Part shown: piece by piece, positions 25,843 to 35,077 of the stretch | How the letters are laid out: every line of letters starts with the position of its first letter | Numbering within the stretch: position 1 is the stretch's first letter | NCBI GenBank assembly: GCA_029552825.1 | Contig: JAKPDL010000211.1 | Span: forward strand, 1-41,913 | DNA from: Bacteroidota bacterium | GTDB lineage: Bacteria > Bacteroidota > Bacteroidia > Bacteroidales > VadinHA17 | Reading direction: 5' to 3' | DNA length: 41,913 nt | Translations under genes and position numbers: made by a program | The notes under the pieces: model-generated | Databases searched by the model: none | The model's input: only the letters and a program-made list of their open reading frames with translations | Told to the model about the DNA's origin: nothing

Positions 25843-26688
25843 CTAATTTAAAATTTTCTGTATCCTGTTAGCCTCATCCATAAGCTTTTTTAAACCTTCT
25901 GCATCCTTTTTTACAATCATCTGCCTGAAAATATGCATTTTCTCAATATAAGTATCTATAACTTCAAGGATGAATTCGGCATTTTCGATGAAAATGGGAG
26001 CCCACGTGTCGCCGCTACTTTTAGCAAGCCTCACTGTGCTTTCAAAACCTCCGGCTGCAAGTGTCAGTATGTTTTCTTCTTCCTTTTCCTTATCGAGCAC
26101 ACAGAGAGCCAGTGAAAAAGAAGTGATATGCGATATGTGCGAAACATATGCCACGTGCACATCATGACTGGCCGAATCCATGTATACTATCCTCATGTTG
26201 AGAACGTTCAGCATTTCTTTTATGGTCTCCAGAGCATCAGGGTCGCTAAGTTCCTTATCGCATATTATTGCCATTTTGTAGTCGAATAGCTTGCTGTGCG
26301 CGGCAAGAGGGCCTGAATACTCTGTACCTGCCATTGGATGGGCTGCAACAAATCTTCCTCTTGCAGGATGATCCTTTGCTGCCCTTGCTATAGAAGCTTT
26401 GGTTGAACCCATATCGGTCACAACCTTGGTGGTTCCGCCAATCATGTCGAGAATGACCGGAAGGAGCCTGCAATTAGAATCGACAGGAGTACATAAAATG
26501 ATCAGATCACTCTTCTCAACGGCATTTTCAAGTGTGTCTGTTTCATCAACAATACCGCACAACTTTGCAATGTTCTGATGCTGAATATTTGTATCAACAC
26601 CGATAACCCTGTCGGCAAATCCTCTCTTACGCAGATCTATTGCCAGAGAACCGCCTATAAGACCTATTCCTACAACACTTACAGTCAT
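25843..26688 (-). CDS. tyrA: Prephenate dehydrogenase
   Basis: The enzyme oxidatively decarboxylates prephenate to 4-hydroxyphenylpyruvate with NAD(P), on the way to tyrosine. The 281 residues contain the Rossmann signature VGIGLIGGSLA at the start, TDMGSTKASI, and the family motif HPMAGTEYSG. The helical C-terminal domain contains AAGGFESTVRLA. No chorismate mutase or ACT domain is fused here; the mutase is on the next gene. It lies between the aminotransferase and the DAHP synthase genes in the aromatic operon. Confidence 0.93.
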   Translation of the reverse strand: MTVSVVGIGLIGGSLAIDLRKRGFADRVIGVDTNIQHQNIAKLCGIVDETDTLENAVEKSDLIILCTPVDSNCRLLPVILDMIGGTTKVVTDMGSTKASIARAAKDHPARGRFVAAHPMAGTEYSGPLAAHSKLFDYKMAIICDKELSDPDALETIKEMLNVLNMRIVYMDSASHDVHVAYVSHISHITSFSLALCVLDKEKEEENILTLAAGGFESTVRLAKSSGDTWAPIFIENAEFILEVIDTYIEKMHIFRQMIVKKDAEGLKKLMDEANRIQKILN

Positions 26689-26736
26689 AATGATATTTCG
26701 TATTTATATTTACTTTTTAAAATCATATGTTGCTTC

Positions 26737-27897
26737 TTAAGCCAGGTTTTTTATTCTCTCTCTGGCTTCTTTAAGTTTTTCTTCATTGCTGCACAGCGAA
26801 ATTCTTACATATCCGTCGCCGTTTTTGCCAAAAATAAACCCGGGCGTTATAAAAACATGTGCTTTCTCGAGTACTTTATCTGAAAGTTCTTCGCCGTTTT
26901 TGTAATTTTCACTCACCTGGCCCCAGAGAAATAGGCCCGTTTGTTCCTTATCGTACCTGCAACCCAGTATATCCATTATCTCGTTTGCTATTTCCCTTCT
27001 GCGCCTGTAGATTTCGTTGTTCTTTTCAAACCAGTCGTCTCCTCTTTTGAGAGCTTCTGCAGCAGCAAGCTGCAGGGGCCGGAACATTCCTGAATCCATA
27101 TTGCTTTTGACTTTCAGTACTGTACTGATATAATCTCTGTCGCCTGCCACCAATCCAACTCTCCATCCTGCCATATTATGAGATTTGCTGAGTGAATTAA
27201 GTTCAAGTGCATATTCCTTTGCTCCGTCAACTGAAAGAATGCTGATGTGTTCACTGTTAAGGATGAAGCTGTATGGATTATCGTTACATATCAGAATTCC
27301 ATGTTTTGCAGCAAATTTTATCAGTCGTTCAAAAAGTATTGCAGATGCTTTTGTGCCTGTTGGCATATGAGGGTAGTTGACCCACATAAGTTTCACTTTA
27401 CTTAGGCTGGTGCTTTCAATCAAGTTAATATCGGGCATCCAGTTATTCTTTGCCAGCAGGTCGTATGTCCTTACAACACCACCCACAAGTCTGGTTACGG
27501 ATGTATATGAAGGGTAGCCAGGGTCGGGAACCAGCACCTCATCGCCGGGATTAACGAATGCCATCGAGATATGCATTATGCCTTCCTTGCTTCCGATGAG
27601 CGGTAGGATCTCATTTTCCGGATTTAGTGTGACCCCAAAATATTTCTGGTACCAGTCAGACATAGCTTTTCTCAGTTCTGGCAGGCCATTGTAGCTCTGG
27701 TACCCGTGTACTCCGGGAAGGGCTGCCTCTTCAGAAAGCTTTTTAATAGCTTCAGGAGGAGGAGGGAGGTCAGGGCTTCCGATGCCGAGGTTAATTACAT
27801 CAATGCCTGCCCGGCGCATCTGGTCAATCTGCCTGAGCTTGGCGGAGAAATAGTATTCTCCCACACTGTTTGTCCGTTCTGCCGGTTTAACTTTCAT
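26737..27897 (-). CDS. Class I/II aminotransferase, probably aromatic
   Basis: This is a fold-type I PLP aminotransferase of 386 residues. The Schiff-base lysine is Lys238 in SLSKSHNMAGWRVG, and the NYPHMPTGT segment matches the conserved NxPxxPTG region. It overlaps pheA by 11 bases and precedes tyrA, so it most likely transaminates phenylpyruvate and 4-hydroxyphenylpyruvate to Phe and Tyr, or forms arogenate. By sequence alone it also resembles LL-diaminopimelate or aspartate aminotransferases. Confidence 0.88.
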   Translation of the reverse strand: MKVKPAERTNSVGEYYFSAKLRQIDQMRRAGIDVINLGIGSPDLPPPPEAIKKLSEEAALPGVHGYQSYNGLPELRKAMSDWYQKYFGVTLNPENEILPLIGSKEGIMHISMAFVNPGDEVLVPDPGYPSYTSVTRLVGGVVRTYDLLAKNNWMPDINLIESTSLSKVKLMWVNYPHMPTGTKASAILFERLIKFAAKHGILICNDNPYSFILNSEHISILSVDGAKEYALELNSLSKSHNMAGWRVGLVAGDRDYISTVLKVKSNMDSGMFRPLQLAAAEALKRGDDWFEKNNEIYRRRREIANEIMDILGCRYDKEQTGLFLWGQVSENYKNGEELSDKVLEKAHVFITPGFIFGKNGDGYVRISLCSNEEKLKEARERIKNLA

Positions 27898-28741
27898 ATA
27901 TTTTGTCGTCTTTCAGATATATTCCGAGTATCTCCATATCATGAGTGTCTTCTTCAAGAAGGCTGTAAATCAGTTCCATAGTAGTATCTTCAGGAATCTC
28001 CAGGTCTAAGTAAAACATATATTCCCATCCTTTACCGTTAAGCCGTGGTACCGATTGTATTTTTGTAAGGTTAATATTTAACTCTGCAAGCTTTATAAGT
28101 ACATTTGCCAGGCTTCCAGGCCGATGGTTCAACGAAAAACATATTGAAGCTTTATTACCCGTTCTCAATCCCTTGCTTCGACTCCCTATAATAAGAAAAC
28201 GTGTGTAATTCTCGCGATAGGTCTCTATTCCCTCGGCTAATATTTCCAGACCATACATCTCAGCTGCTACTGACGAGGCTATTGCTGCTATTCCCATGAG
28301 CCTCTTTTCGCTTATTATTCTTGCACTGCCGGCTGTGTCTTCGGTTTCTACAAGGGTTATTTCAGGATGCTGGTTAAGGAAAGTCATGCACTGTGAGAAA
28401 GCTATGGGATGAGACCTTATTTCCTTTATGTCGGCCAGGGTTTGCCCGGGTAGTGCCATAAGGTTTTGTTTTATCCTCAGATTATGTTCACCGAGTATTT
28501 TCAACCCCGACTCCCTGATAAGTGTATAGTTATAAAGTATGCTCCCGGCTCTAGCATTTTCGATAGCCATTACTGCAAAATCAGCTCGTCCGGTTTTTAC
28601 TTCTGCAAGAGTCTGATCGAAAGTGGCACAGGGAACAATTTCGATATTGTTGCCACCGAAGTATTGTTTTGCAGCTACTTCATGAAAACTTCCTGTTTCT
28701 CCCTGGATAGATACTCTAATATGTCCGTTCATCTTTATCAT
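27887..28741 (-). CDS. pheA: Prephenate dehydratase with ACT domain
   Basis: This enzyme dehydrates and decarboxylates prephenate to phenylpyruvate. The 284 residues hold a two-lobed PDT domain (about 8–190), with MAIENARAGSI and the catalytic NYTRFLII motif. A C-terminal ACT domain (about 205–280; RPGSLANVLIKLAE) usually binds Phe for feedback inhibition. The family's ESRP motif is replaced by QSVP. The ATG at 28741 and the in-frame ATG at 28732 are both possible starts. It is first in the aromatic operon, directly after a Phe/Tyr attenuator. Confidence 0.93.
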   Translation of the reverse strand: MIKMNGHIRVSIQGETGSFHEVAAKQYFGGNNIEIVPCATFDQTLAEVKTGRADFAVMAIENARAGSILYNYTLIRESGLKILGEHNLRIKQNLMALPGQTLADIKEIRSHPIAFSQCMTFLNQHPEITLVETEDTAGSARIISEKRLMGIAAIASSVAAEMYGLEILAEGIETYRENYTRFLIIGSRSKGLRTGNKASICFSLNHRPGSLANVLIKLAELNINLTKIQSVPRLNGKGWEYMFYLDLEIPEDTTMELIYSLLEEDTHDMEILGIYLKDDKIYES

Positions 28742-28754
28742 ACCCTGTTAAACT

Positions 28755-28785
28755 CGCAAGGGCCCCTGTTTGAGGGACCCTTGCG
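28755..28785 (-). terminator. Attenuator hairpin of the Phe/Tyr leader
   Basis: In the RNA, CGCAAGGGTCCCT and AGGGGCCCTTGCG form a 13-bp stem (one G·U) around CAAAC. The tail AGUUUAACAGGG is poor in U for a classical terminator. The stem ends 13 bases before the pheA ATG, so it might also block translation start. It is mutually exclusive with a 15-bp antiterminator using the same 5' arm. Confidence 0.7.
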
Positions 28786-28828
28786 CCTTTATCTTTATTA
28801 TGTAAGCTACACACAAAAATCCCTCATT

Positions 28829-28897
28829 CTATTCCTTACCAAAAAAGAAATAGAAATAGAAGAAGGAAAAGAAATAATATTTATGTATAGCGTTCAT
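28829..28897 (-). CDS. Phe/Tyr leader peptide (22 residues)
   Basis: ATG at 28897 to TAG at 28829. Residues 7–19 read YYFFSFFYFYFFF: eight Phe and four Tyr among 13 positions. The peptide starts MNAIHK and ends GKE. Such density cannot reasonably be chance next to pheA and tyrA. Both amino acids made by the downstream operon are represented, so either shortage should stall the ribosome. Confidence 0.9.
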   Translation of the reverse strand: MNAIHKYYFFSFFYFYFFFGKE

Positions 28898-28914
28898 TCT
28901 CTTAAAAACGTCTA

Positions 28915-28945
28915 CAAAAATAGTTTTTAAATTTAAAAAAACAAA
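28915..28945 (-). promoter_or_regulatory. Promoter of the aromatic amino acid operon
   Basis: On the minus strand TTTG (28945–28942) and TATTTTTG (28922–28915) are 19 bases apart, fitting TTTG-N19-TAnnTTTG. The -7 element is 17 bases before the leader ATG, the same distance as at the his leader. Confidence 0.7.
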
Positions 28946-29041
28946 CATCGGGAAAAAATTATTTTATTTCATATCCGCCGCTAGGTTCCCGGCATCTGGC
29001 AGCGAAGGGTAGAAGCCGGTTACAATGGGGAAGGCACCAGT

Positions 29042-29644
29042 TCATTTATTCCTGTGTCTTTTCATCAGCACTTCCTCTATATCTTCGAGTTTATATCCTT
29101 TTGCCCTGAGCAGAACCAGGAAGTGGTACATCAGGTCGGCAGCTTCGTTGCAGAATGACTCATGAGAATCTTCTTTTGTTGCCTCTATTACCAGTTCAAC
29201 AGCTTCCTCGCCAGTTTTCTGTGCAATTTTGTTGATGCCTTCCCTGTAGAGTTTATTTGTGTATGAGTTTTCTGCGTTTTCGTAAATCCTCTGGTTGATT
29301 ATCTCCTCAAGCCTGTACATAAATCCCTTTGCCGGTGCATTTCCAAAGCACGATGTAGTGCCCAGATGACATACTGGTCCGGCAGGTTTTACCTTTATCA
29401 GCAGTGCATCATTGTCACAATCGGGTATAATTTCCTCAACATAAAGAAAATTGCCCGATGTCTCACCCTTTGTCCACTGCGCTTTCCTGGTACGGCTGTA
29501 AAAACTAACACGTCCTTCATTAATTGTTCTGTTGAGGGCTTCCTCATCCATGAATCCAACCATCAGAACCTGAAGGGTCTGTTTGTCCTGAATGACTGCA
29601 GGCACAAGGCCTGACATTTTGCTGAAATCGATTTTGTTCATCAT
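29042..29644 (-). CDS. hisIE: Phosphoribosyl-AMP cyclohydrolase / phosphoribosyl-ATP pyrophosphatase
   Basis: This bifunctional enzyme performs the second and third steps of histidine synthesis. The N-terminal HisI domain (about 1–105) has [15 protein letters not shown], the metal-binding region DCDNDALL and [14 protein letters not shown]. The C-terminal HisE domain (about 110–200) has [17 protein letters not shown] and [12 protein letters not shown]. The length of 200 residues is standard. It is last in the his operon and overlaps hisF by four bases. Confidence 0.95.
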   Translation of the reverse strand: MMNKIDFSKMSGLVPAVIQDKQTLQVLMVGFMDEEALNRTINEGRVSFYSRTRKAQWTKGETSGNFLYVEEIIPDCDNDALLIKVKPAGPVCHLGTTSCFGNAPAKGFMYRLEEIINQRIYENAENSYTNKLYREGINKIAQKTGEEAVELVIEATKEDSHESFCNEAADLMYHFLVLLRAKGYKLEDIEEVLMKRHRNK

Positions 29645-30393
29645 CTTACCGGAATATTAAATTGTGAAAGATATTTTTTCAGTTCGTAGATTTTTATTTC
29701 TCCGTAATGGAATATGCTGGCGGCAAGGGCTGCGCTGCAGCCTGTGTGAAGAAAGACATCTCTTATATCTTCTTTACTGCCTGCACCGCCCGATGCAATT
29801 ACAGGTATGTTGACACTTTCGACTATCTTTTTAGTTATACCGATCGAAAAGCCCGACCTTGTCCCGTCAGCAGTCATTGATGTGAGAAGTATCTCACCAG
29901 CACCTGCATCTTCAGCTCTCTTTGCCCATTCAACCGTATCAATACTTGTTGGAGTACGTCCGCCATTGATAAATACCTTCCATGTGTTTTCTGCAAAGCC
30001 TGTGTCAATTGCTACCACCACACACTGACTACCAAAACGGTTTGCTATCTCAGTGATTAGGCCAGGGTTTTTTACTGCTGCCGTATTGATACTTATCTTA
30101 TCGGCTCCTGCATTTATAATAGCTTCCACATCTTTAAGCGAATTGATGCCACCGCCCACAGTGAATGGGATGTTTATTGCCCTGGCAACATTTTCAACCA
30201 GCGAAACAAGCGTTTTACGCCTTTCAATTGTGGCTGTTATGTCGAGAAAAACAAGCTCATCGGCTCCTTCTGCAACATACCTGCTGGCAAGCTCCACAGC
30301 GTCACCCGCATCCTTTATATTGACAAAATTTACTCCCTTAACCGTCCTTCCATCCTTTACGTCGAGGCATGGTATAATTCTTTTTTTCAGCAT
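29641..30393 (-). CDS. hisF: Imidazole glycerol phosphate synthase cyclase subunit
   Basis: This 250-residue (beta/alpha)8 barrel uses ammonia from HisH to turn PRFAR into imidazole glycerol phosphate and AICAR. The N-terminal [14 protein letters not shown] carries the catalytic Asp11, and the opposite Asp is in VVAIDTGF. The phosphate-binding loops are GGGIN and ASGGAGS. It overlaps hisA by seven bases and hisIE by four bases. Confidence 0.96.
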   Translation of the reverse strand: MLKKRIIPCLDVKDGRTVKGVNFVNIKDAGDAVELASRYVAEGADELVFLDITATIERRKTLVSLVENVARAINIPFTVGGGINSLKDVEAIINAGADKISINTAAVKNPGLITEIANRFGSQCVVVAIDTGFAENTWKVFINGGRTPTSIDTVEWAKRAEDAGAGEILLTSMTADGTRSGFSIGITKKIVESVNIPVIASGGAGSKEDIRDVFLHTGCSAALAASIFHYGEIKIYELKKYLSQFNIPVR

Positions 30394-31100
30394 AACTCCG
30401 CGAGATCTTTTAGTTGTATGTAACCCTCATATATTGCTTTACCCAGTATTGCACCTTCACAACCGGTTTCTGATAACCTGTAAAGGTCGTTAACCGACCT
30501 GATTCCTCCACTTGCAATTAGGTTGATTTTACATTTTGACAAAATATCTTTATATAGCTCTATTGCAGGACCTTCAAGCATGCCGTCCCTTTCAATGTCG
30601 GTGCATACCACGTATGAAACGCCTTCGAGACTGTATCTGCTGATAAAATCAATGATATCCTCATCTTTTTCAGATGTCCAGCCTTCCACACATACTTTAC
30701 GGTTGCGTGTGTCGGCGCTTAGAATTATCCGCTCAGTACCGTGTTTTTTCAGCCATTCCAGAAACATTTCTCGGTTCAAAACAGCTAAACTTCCGCAGTT
30801 AACCTGCGAAGCACCACACTCAAAGGCTATTCTGACATCATCATCCGTTCTTATGCCTCCTCCAAAATCGATGATGAGCGATGTGGTCACAGCAATCTTT
30901 TCAAGTACCCTGTAATTTACTACCCTGCCTTCCCGGGCACCGTCAAGATCGACAAAATGAAGATACTCCAGTCCGGCATCCTCAAACATTTTTGCAGTGT
31001 CAACAGGGTCGCCGCGGTACTCTTTCTTTGAAGAGAAATCGCCGCGCGTCAGCCTTACACACTTTCCTCCTATGATGTCCATTGCAGGTATTATTCTCAT
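30387..31100 (-). CDS. hisA: ProFAR isomerase
   Basis: This 237-residue (beta/alpha)8 barrel isomerises ProFAR to PRFAR, the fourth histidine step. The start [19 protein letters not shown] has the catalytic Asp, with the second acid in [11 protein letters not shown]. Phosphate loops are GGGIRT and ASGGIRS. It is a paralogue of the next gene, hisF. It overlaps hisH by four bases. Confidence 0.95.
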   Translation of the reverse strand: MRIIPAMDIIGGKCVRLTRGDFSSKKEYRGDPVDTAKMFEDAGLEYLHFVDLDGAREGRVVNYRVLEKIAVTTSLIIDFGGGIRTDDDVRIAFECGASQVNCGSLAVLNREMFLEWLKKHGTERIILSADTRNRKVCVEGWTSEKDEDIIDFISRYSLEGVSYVVCTDIERDGMLEGPAIELYKDILSKCKINLIASGGIRSVNDLYRLSETGCEGAILGKAIYEGYIQLKDLAELC

Positions 31101-31675
31101 AACGAAAGAAAATTTCTTAATACTTTTTCTCCTTTATCTCCCGACTTTTCGGGATGAAACTGCGTTGCATAAAAATTATCCTTCTGCATTGCTGCACTGA
31201 AGGGAAGAATATATTCACATACCGCAACAGTTGACTCTCCTGTTTCAGCATAATAACTATGAACATAGTACATGTCGTCAGATTCTTTCAGTCCATCGAA
31301 AAGTTTTCCGTAAATACTTATGAAATTATTCCATCCCATATGCGGTACCACCTGCAGAGGAGGAAATTTCCTGACCTTCGAGTTAAATATTCCCAGACAT
31401 TCAGTGTTATCTTCTTCCGAAGAGATGCACATCAGTTGTAGTCCGAGACATATGCCAAGTACAGGTTGTTTCAGAGAAAGTATAACCCTGTCGAGTCCTC
31501 GCTCTTTCAGGTATTTCATTGCCTGGCCGGCATGACCAACACCGGGTATAATCACTTTATCAGCTCTGACGAGCTCTTCTTTACTGTCGGTGATAATTGC
31601 TTCATGTCCGGCTCTCGCCAGGGCATTAATCACCGATTTTATGTTTCCAGCGTTATATTTCAGTATTGCAATCAT
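31097..31675 (-). CDS. hisH: Imidazole glycerol phosphate synthase glutaminase subunit
   Basis: This class I glutamine amidotransferase of 192 residues supplies ammonia to HisF. The nucleophile is Cys76 in LGICLGLQ. The His–Glu pair is in TQFHPEKSG near the C-terminus, and PGVGHAG is the oxyanion-side loop. It overlaps both hisB and hisA by four bases, consistent with coupled translation of the complex subunits. Confidence 0.95.
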   Translation of the reverse strand: MIAILKYNAGNIKSVINALARAGHEAIITDSKEELVRADKVIIPGVGHAGQAMKYLKERGLDRVILSLKQPVLGICLGLQLMCISSEEDNTECLGIFNSKVRKFPPLQVVPHMGWNNFISIYGKLFDGLKESDDMYYVHSYYAETGESTVAVCEYILPFSAAMQKDNFYATQFHPEKSGDKGEKVLRNFLSL

Positions 31676-32760
31676 AGTTTTCCTTTTGTGCTCGGTATAT
31701 CGCCTCTTCCTGTTTTATTTACTGCCATGCCAAGTGCTTTTCCAAAGGCTTTGAAGATGGCTTCAGCCTTATGGTGTTCATTGCTGCCCTCAGCCTTCAC
31801 ATTGATGTTGCAACCGGCATTGTCGGCAAAGGTTTTGAAAAAATGAAAAACCATTTCTGACGGCATGTCACCTATTTTCTCCCTTGTGAATGTGACATCC
31901 CATACCAGCCATGGCCTGCCGCTCAGGTCAATTGCAACATTCGCAAGCGAATCATCCATCGGCACTGTAAAACCAAACCTTTCAATACCCTTTCTGCTAG
32001 CCAGTGCCCTCGCAACAGCTCTGCCCAGCGCAATGGCACTGTCTTCAATTGTATGATGCTCATCAACATCGAGGTCTCCTTCAGCCTTAAGCTTAATGTC
32101 GATATTGCCGTGTCTCGCAATCTGGCTGAGCATGTGATTGAAAAATCCGATTCCTGTGTCAGCTTCAATTTTACCTGTTCCGTCGAGGTTAACTTCAGCC
32201 GTTATCTTCGTTTCACCTGTTATGTATTCTTCAATTGCCTTTCGATTAAGACCTGTGATATACCGGAATATTTCATCCCAGTCGGATGTGCATAGTGATG
32301 CATAATCCGACTTTCTGCCTCCGAAAAGTATGGCTTTGCAGCCAAGGTTTTTTGCCAGCTCTACATCTGTCAGCCTGTCGCCAATTACATACGACGACTT
32401 CAAATCTATTCCCTGTGATAGATATTTTGTAAGCAGTGCAGTTCCAGGTTTTCTGGTGGGTGCCTTCTCTTCAGGCAGGCTTCTGTCGATAAATATTTCA
32501 CTGAACCGGATTCCTTCACCTTCAAGAATCTTGAGCATCTTATTGTGTGCTGGCCAGAATGTCTCTTCAGGAAAAAGCTCAGTACCAAGCCCATCCTGAT
32601 TTGTCACCATAACAAGTTCATAATCTGTTTGTGTTGCAATTTTTGCAAGAGCAGTAATTACCCCGGGAACAAATTCAAGTTTTTCAAGTGAGTCGACCTG
32701 TTCATCAGGAGGCTCTTTTACGATGGTTCCGTCGCGGTCGATGAAAAGAGTTCTCTTCAT
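31672..32760 (-). CDS. hisB: Histidinol-phosphatase / imidazole glycerol phosphate dehydratase
   Basis: This fused enzyme has 362 residues. The N-terminal HAD phosphatase (about 1–165) has FIDRDGT with Asp8 and Asp10 as nucleophile and acid/base. The C-terminal IGP dehydratase (about 170–362) has metal-binding His motifs DEHHTIEDSAIALG and EHHKAEAIFKAFG. It removes water from imidazole glycerol phosphate and later dephosphorylates histidinol phosphate. The fusion, known from enterobacteria, is also frequent in Bacteroidota. Confidence 0.96.
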   Translation of the reverse strand: MKRTLFIDRDGTIVKEPPDEQVDSLEKLEFVPGVITALAKIATQTDYELVMVTNQDGLGTELFPEETFWPAHNKMLKILEGEGIRFSEIFIDRSLPEEKAPTRKPGTALLTKYLSQGIDLKSSYVIGDRLTDVELAKNLGCKAILFGGRKSDYASLCTSDWDEIFRYITGLNRKAIEEYITGETKITAEVNLDGTGKIEADTGIGFFNHMLSQIARHGNIDIKLKAEGDLDVDEHHTIEDSAIALGRAVARALASRKGIERFGFTVPMDDSLANVAIDLSGRPWLVWDVTFTREKIGDMPSEMVFHFFKTFADNAGCNINVKAEGSNEHHKAEAIFKAFGKALGMAVNKTGRGDIPSTKGKL

Positions 32761-33788
32761 ACCTGAATATTTTTAAGTGCTTCGAGCAACAGGTCATTTT
32801 CATAAGGCTTGCCAATGGTTATCCTCAGGCAGTTTTCAACCACCGACGACCTGTTCCTTACAATTATATCATTACTGATGAGTTTCCTGTAAACCATATC
32901 AGCATCGGTAACTTTTACAAGAAGAAAATTTGCATCTGAAGGAAATACCTTTATTGTAACAGGAAGCTTCCTGATTTCTGCAGCAACTCTTTCCCGTTCA
33001 CGGATGATTTCCTTTACCTGACTACGGTAATTCAAACCTTCCGATAGCTTTTCAATAGCTGCCATCTGATTAATTGTACTCACATTATAGGGAGGTTTAA
33101 TCTTGTTGTAATAGGTAATTATTTCAGGGTTGGCGAAGGCCATGCCAATTCTGATTGCGGCAAGGCCCAGCGCCTTGCTGAAGGTCTGCATTACAATAAG
33201 ATTGGGATATTTTTCCGTTTTTCTTAGAAATGAGGGTTTATCACTGAAGTCAGAATATGCCTCATCGAGAAGTACAATTCCTTCAAACCTGCTTATGATA
33301 TACTCAACACTTTCAGAGTGCATGCAATTTCCTGTAGGATTATTCGGAGAGCAGATGAAAATAATTTTAAGATTTTTATCGTCCAGATATTGTTCAGCTT
33401 TGTTAACATCTATCTGAAAATTTTCATTTAGAGGCACTTTAATAATTTCCAGGTCGTTAATGGCAGCTGATACTTCGTACATTCCATAGGTAGGAGGGAA
33501 GATCATTACTTTGTCCTTACCCGGGTTACCGAATATTCTGAGTGTAAGATCTATAATCTCATCGCTTCCGTTACCAATAAAAATATATTCCTTGTTTATT
33601 CCTTTAAGCCTCGAGACAGCTGATTTCAGGTTTTGCTGGTAAGGATCGGGATATCGGTTTAGAGTACCGTAGGGATTTTCGTTTGCATCGAGGAAAACTC
33701 CAGGCTTACCGTTGTATTCATCTCTTGCCGAGGAATAGGGTACTAACCTTTTTATATTTTCTCTTACCAGTTTGTTAATATCAGGCAT
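32757..33788 (-). CDS. hisC: Histidinol-phosphate aminotransferase
   Basis: This PLP enzyme of 343 residues transfers an amino group from glutamate to imidazole acetol phosphate. Conserved segments include LDANENPYG, SPNNPTGN and the lysine region MQTFSKALGLAAIRIG. It lies 11 bases after hisD and overlaps hisB by four bases. Confidence 0.95.
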   Translation of the reverse strand: MPDINKLVRENIKRLVPYSSARDEYNGKPGVFLDANENPYGTLNRYPDPYQQNLKSAVSRLKGINKEYIFIGNGSDEIIDLTLRIFGNPGKDKVMIFPPTYGMYEVSAAINDLEIIKVPLNENFQIDVNKAEQYLDDKNLKIIFICSPNNPTGNCMHSESVEYIISRFEGIVLLDEAYSDFSDKPSFLRKTEKYPNLIVMQTFSKALGLAAIRIGMAFANPEIITYYNKIKPPYNVSTINQMAAIEKLSEGLNYRSQVKEIIRERERVAAEIRKLPVTIKVFPSDANFLLVKVTDADMVYRKLISNDIIVRNRSSVVENCLRITIGKPYENDLLLEALKNIQV

Positions 33789-33799
33789 ATATTTAGTCT

Positions 33800-35077
33800 T
33801 TAAAGTCTGATTTTTACTGCATTGCTGTGGGCGTTAAGCTGTTCGGCTTCAGCCATCTCTATTACAGCAGGACCAACAGTTGCCAGTCCGTCTCTTGTAA
33901 CTTCCTGAAAGAAAATTTGTTTTAGAAAGTTGTCCACCGACAGCCCGCTGAAACTGCGAGCATATCCGTTTGTAGGAAGTGTATGGTTGGGGCCTGAGGC
34001 ATAGTCGCCCATGCTTTCACAACTGAATTCTCCGATGAAGACTGAACCTGCAGAGGAGACTTTCTCAGCGAGTCTGTGGCAGTCGGGTGTGTTAATAATC
34101 AGATGTTCAGGTGCATATACGTTACTGAACCTGATGCAGTCGTCGAGTGAATTTAACAGCACTGCCATACTGTTGCTCATAGCTTTCTCTGCTATTTTCT
34201 TTCTGGGCAGGAGATTAAGCTGTTTTTGAATCTCCGATTCTACAGCGTCAATAAGATCTGCTGAGTCGGTGACCAGGATAGTCTGGCTGTCTGGTCCATG
34301 TTCTGCCTGGGAAAGCAGGTCGGCTGCTATATAATCAGCTCTGGCTTCTTTTCCTGCAATCACCAGCACTTCGCTCGGACCGGCAGGCATGTCAATTGCT
34401 ACGCCATACTCCTGTACTATCTCCTTGGCTTTTGTTACATACCGGTTGCCTGGTCCAAATATTTTATAAACCCCTGGAATCGTTTCAGTTCCGAAAGCCA
34501 TTGCAGCAATTGCCTGAGCTCCTCCGATCCTGTATATGTTCCTGATGTCAAGTAACCTGGCTGTGTAAAGAATCAGGGGGTTGATATTGCCCTCTTTGTC
34601 GGGAGGGGAGCAGAGAATTATTTCCCTGCAGCCTGCCAGACGGGCAGGAATACCGAGCATAAGAACGGTAGAAAAGAGAGGTGCACTGCCACCGGGTATA
34701 TACAAGCCCACCTTCTCAATGGGAACACATCTCCTCCAGCATTTAATACCGATGGAAGTAATTACGGATGAGTCGGAATGAATCAGGGCTGCATGGAATT
34801 TTTCAATATTACGTTTTGCAATATCTATTGATTTTTTCAAGGAGGAGGGCACAGCTTCAGACGACCTTTCTATTTCTTCATCGGATACTTTGAGAGAGGT
34901 AAGCTTTATACCATCAAACCTCATGGAATATTCTTCCAGAGCAGAATCGCCTTTGCGCTTTACATTTTCAATAATATCAGCTACAATTCCGCGAATCTCT
35001 TCATCATCTCCCGCAGAAGGCCTTTCACATAATGCTTCCCATGTTTCCCTTGCAGGATAGTAATATTTTTTCATCAC
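33800..35077 (-). CDS. hisD: Histidinol dehydrogenase
   Basis: This zinc enzyme of 425 residues performs the last two oxidations to histidine with NAD. Visible landmarks are VGLYIPGGSAPLFSTVLM, AGPSEVLVIAG, AEHGPDSQTILVT and YASGPNHTLPTNGYAR. It overlaps hisG by four bases. Confidence 0.96.
   Translation of the reverse strand: MMKKYYYPARETWEALCERPSAGDDEEIRGIVADIIENVKRKGDSALEEYSMRFDGIKLTSLKVSDEEIERSSEAVPSSLKKSIDIAKRNIEKFHAALIHSDSSVITSIGIKCWRRCVPIEKVGLYIPGGSAPLFSTVLMLGIPARLAGCREIILCSPPDKEGNINPLILYTARLLDIRNIYRIGGAQAIAAMAFGTETIPGVYKIFGPGNRYVTKAKEIVQEYGVAIDMPAGPSEVLVIAGKEARADYIAADLLSQAEHGPDSQTILVTDSADLIDAVESEIQKQLNLLPRKKIAEKAMSNSMAVLLNSLDDCIRFSNVYAPEHLIINTPDCHRLAEKVSSAGSVFIGEFSCESMGDYASGPNHTLPTNGYARSFSGLSVDNFLKQIFFQEVTRDGLATVGPAVIEMAEAEQLNAHSNAVKIRL

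Larger units (their letters stand above)
28755..28897 (-). promoter_or_regulatory. Phe/Tyr ribosome-stalling attenuator RNA
   Basis: Two bases after the leader stop, TGAGGGATTTTTGTG (28826–28812) can pair with CGCAAGGGTCCCTCA (28785–28771) along all 15 positions (including G·U pairs). That arm is the same one that otherwise builds the 13-bp attenuator hairpin. A ribosome stalled in the aromatic run leaves the antiterminator free and pheA expressed. A ribosome at the stop codon covers it and the hairpin forms. The pairing is seen directly; the switching is inferred from known attenuators. Confidence 0.85.

Noticed and set aside
28466-28930. 154-codon plus-strand frame over the pheA leader region
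   Set aside because: It is antisense to pheA and to the Phe/Tyr leader. The leader ORF, promoter and hairpins on the minus strand explain the region better.
28975-29041. Candidate intrinsic terminator after hisIE
   Set aside because: Only a 5-bp CCGGC/GCCGG pairing with a loop of about 21 bases and no adjoining U-run was found, too weak to call.
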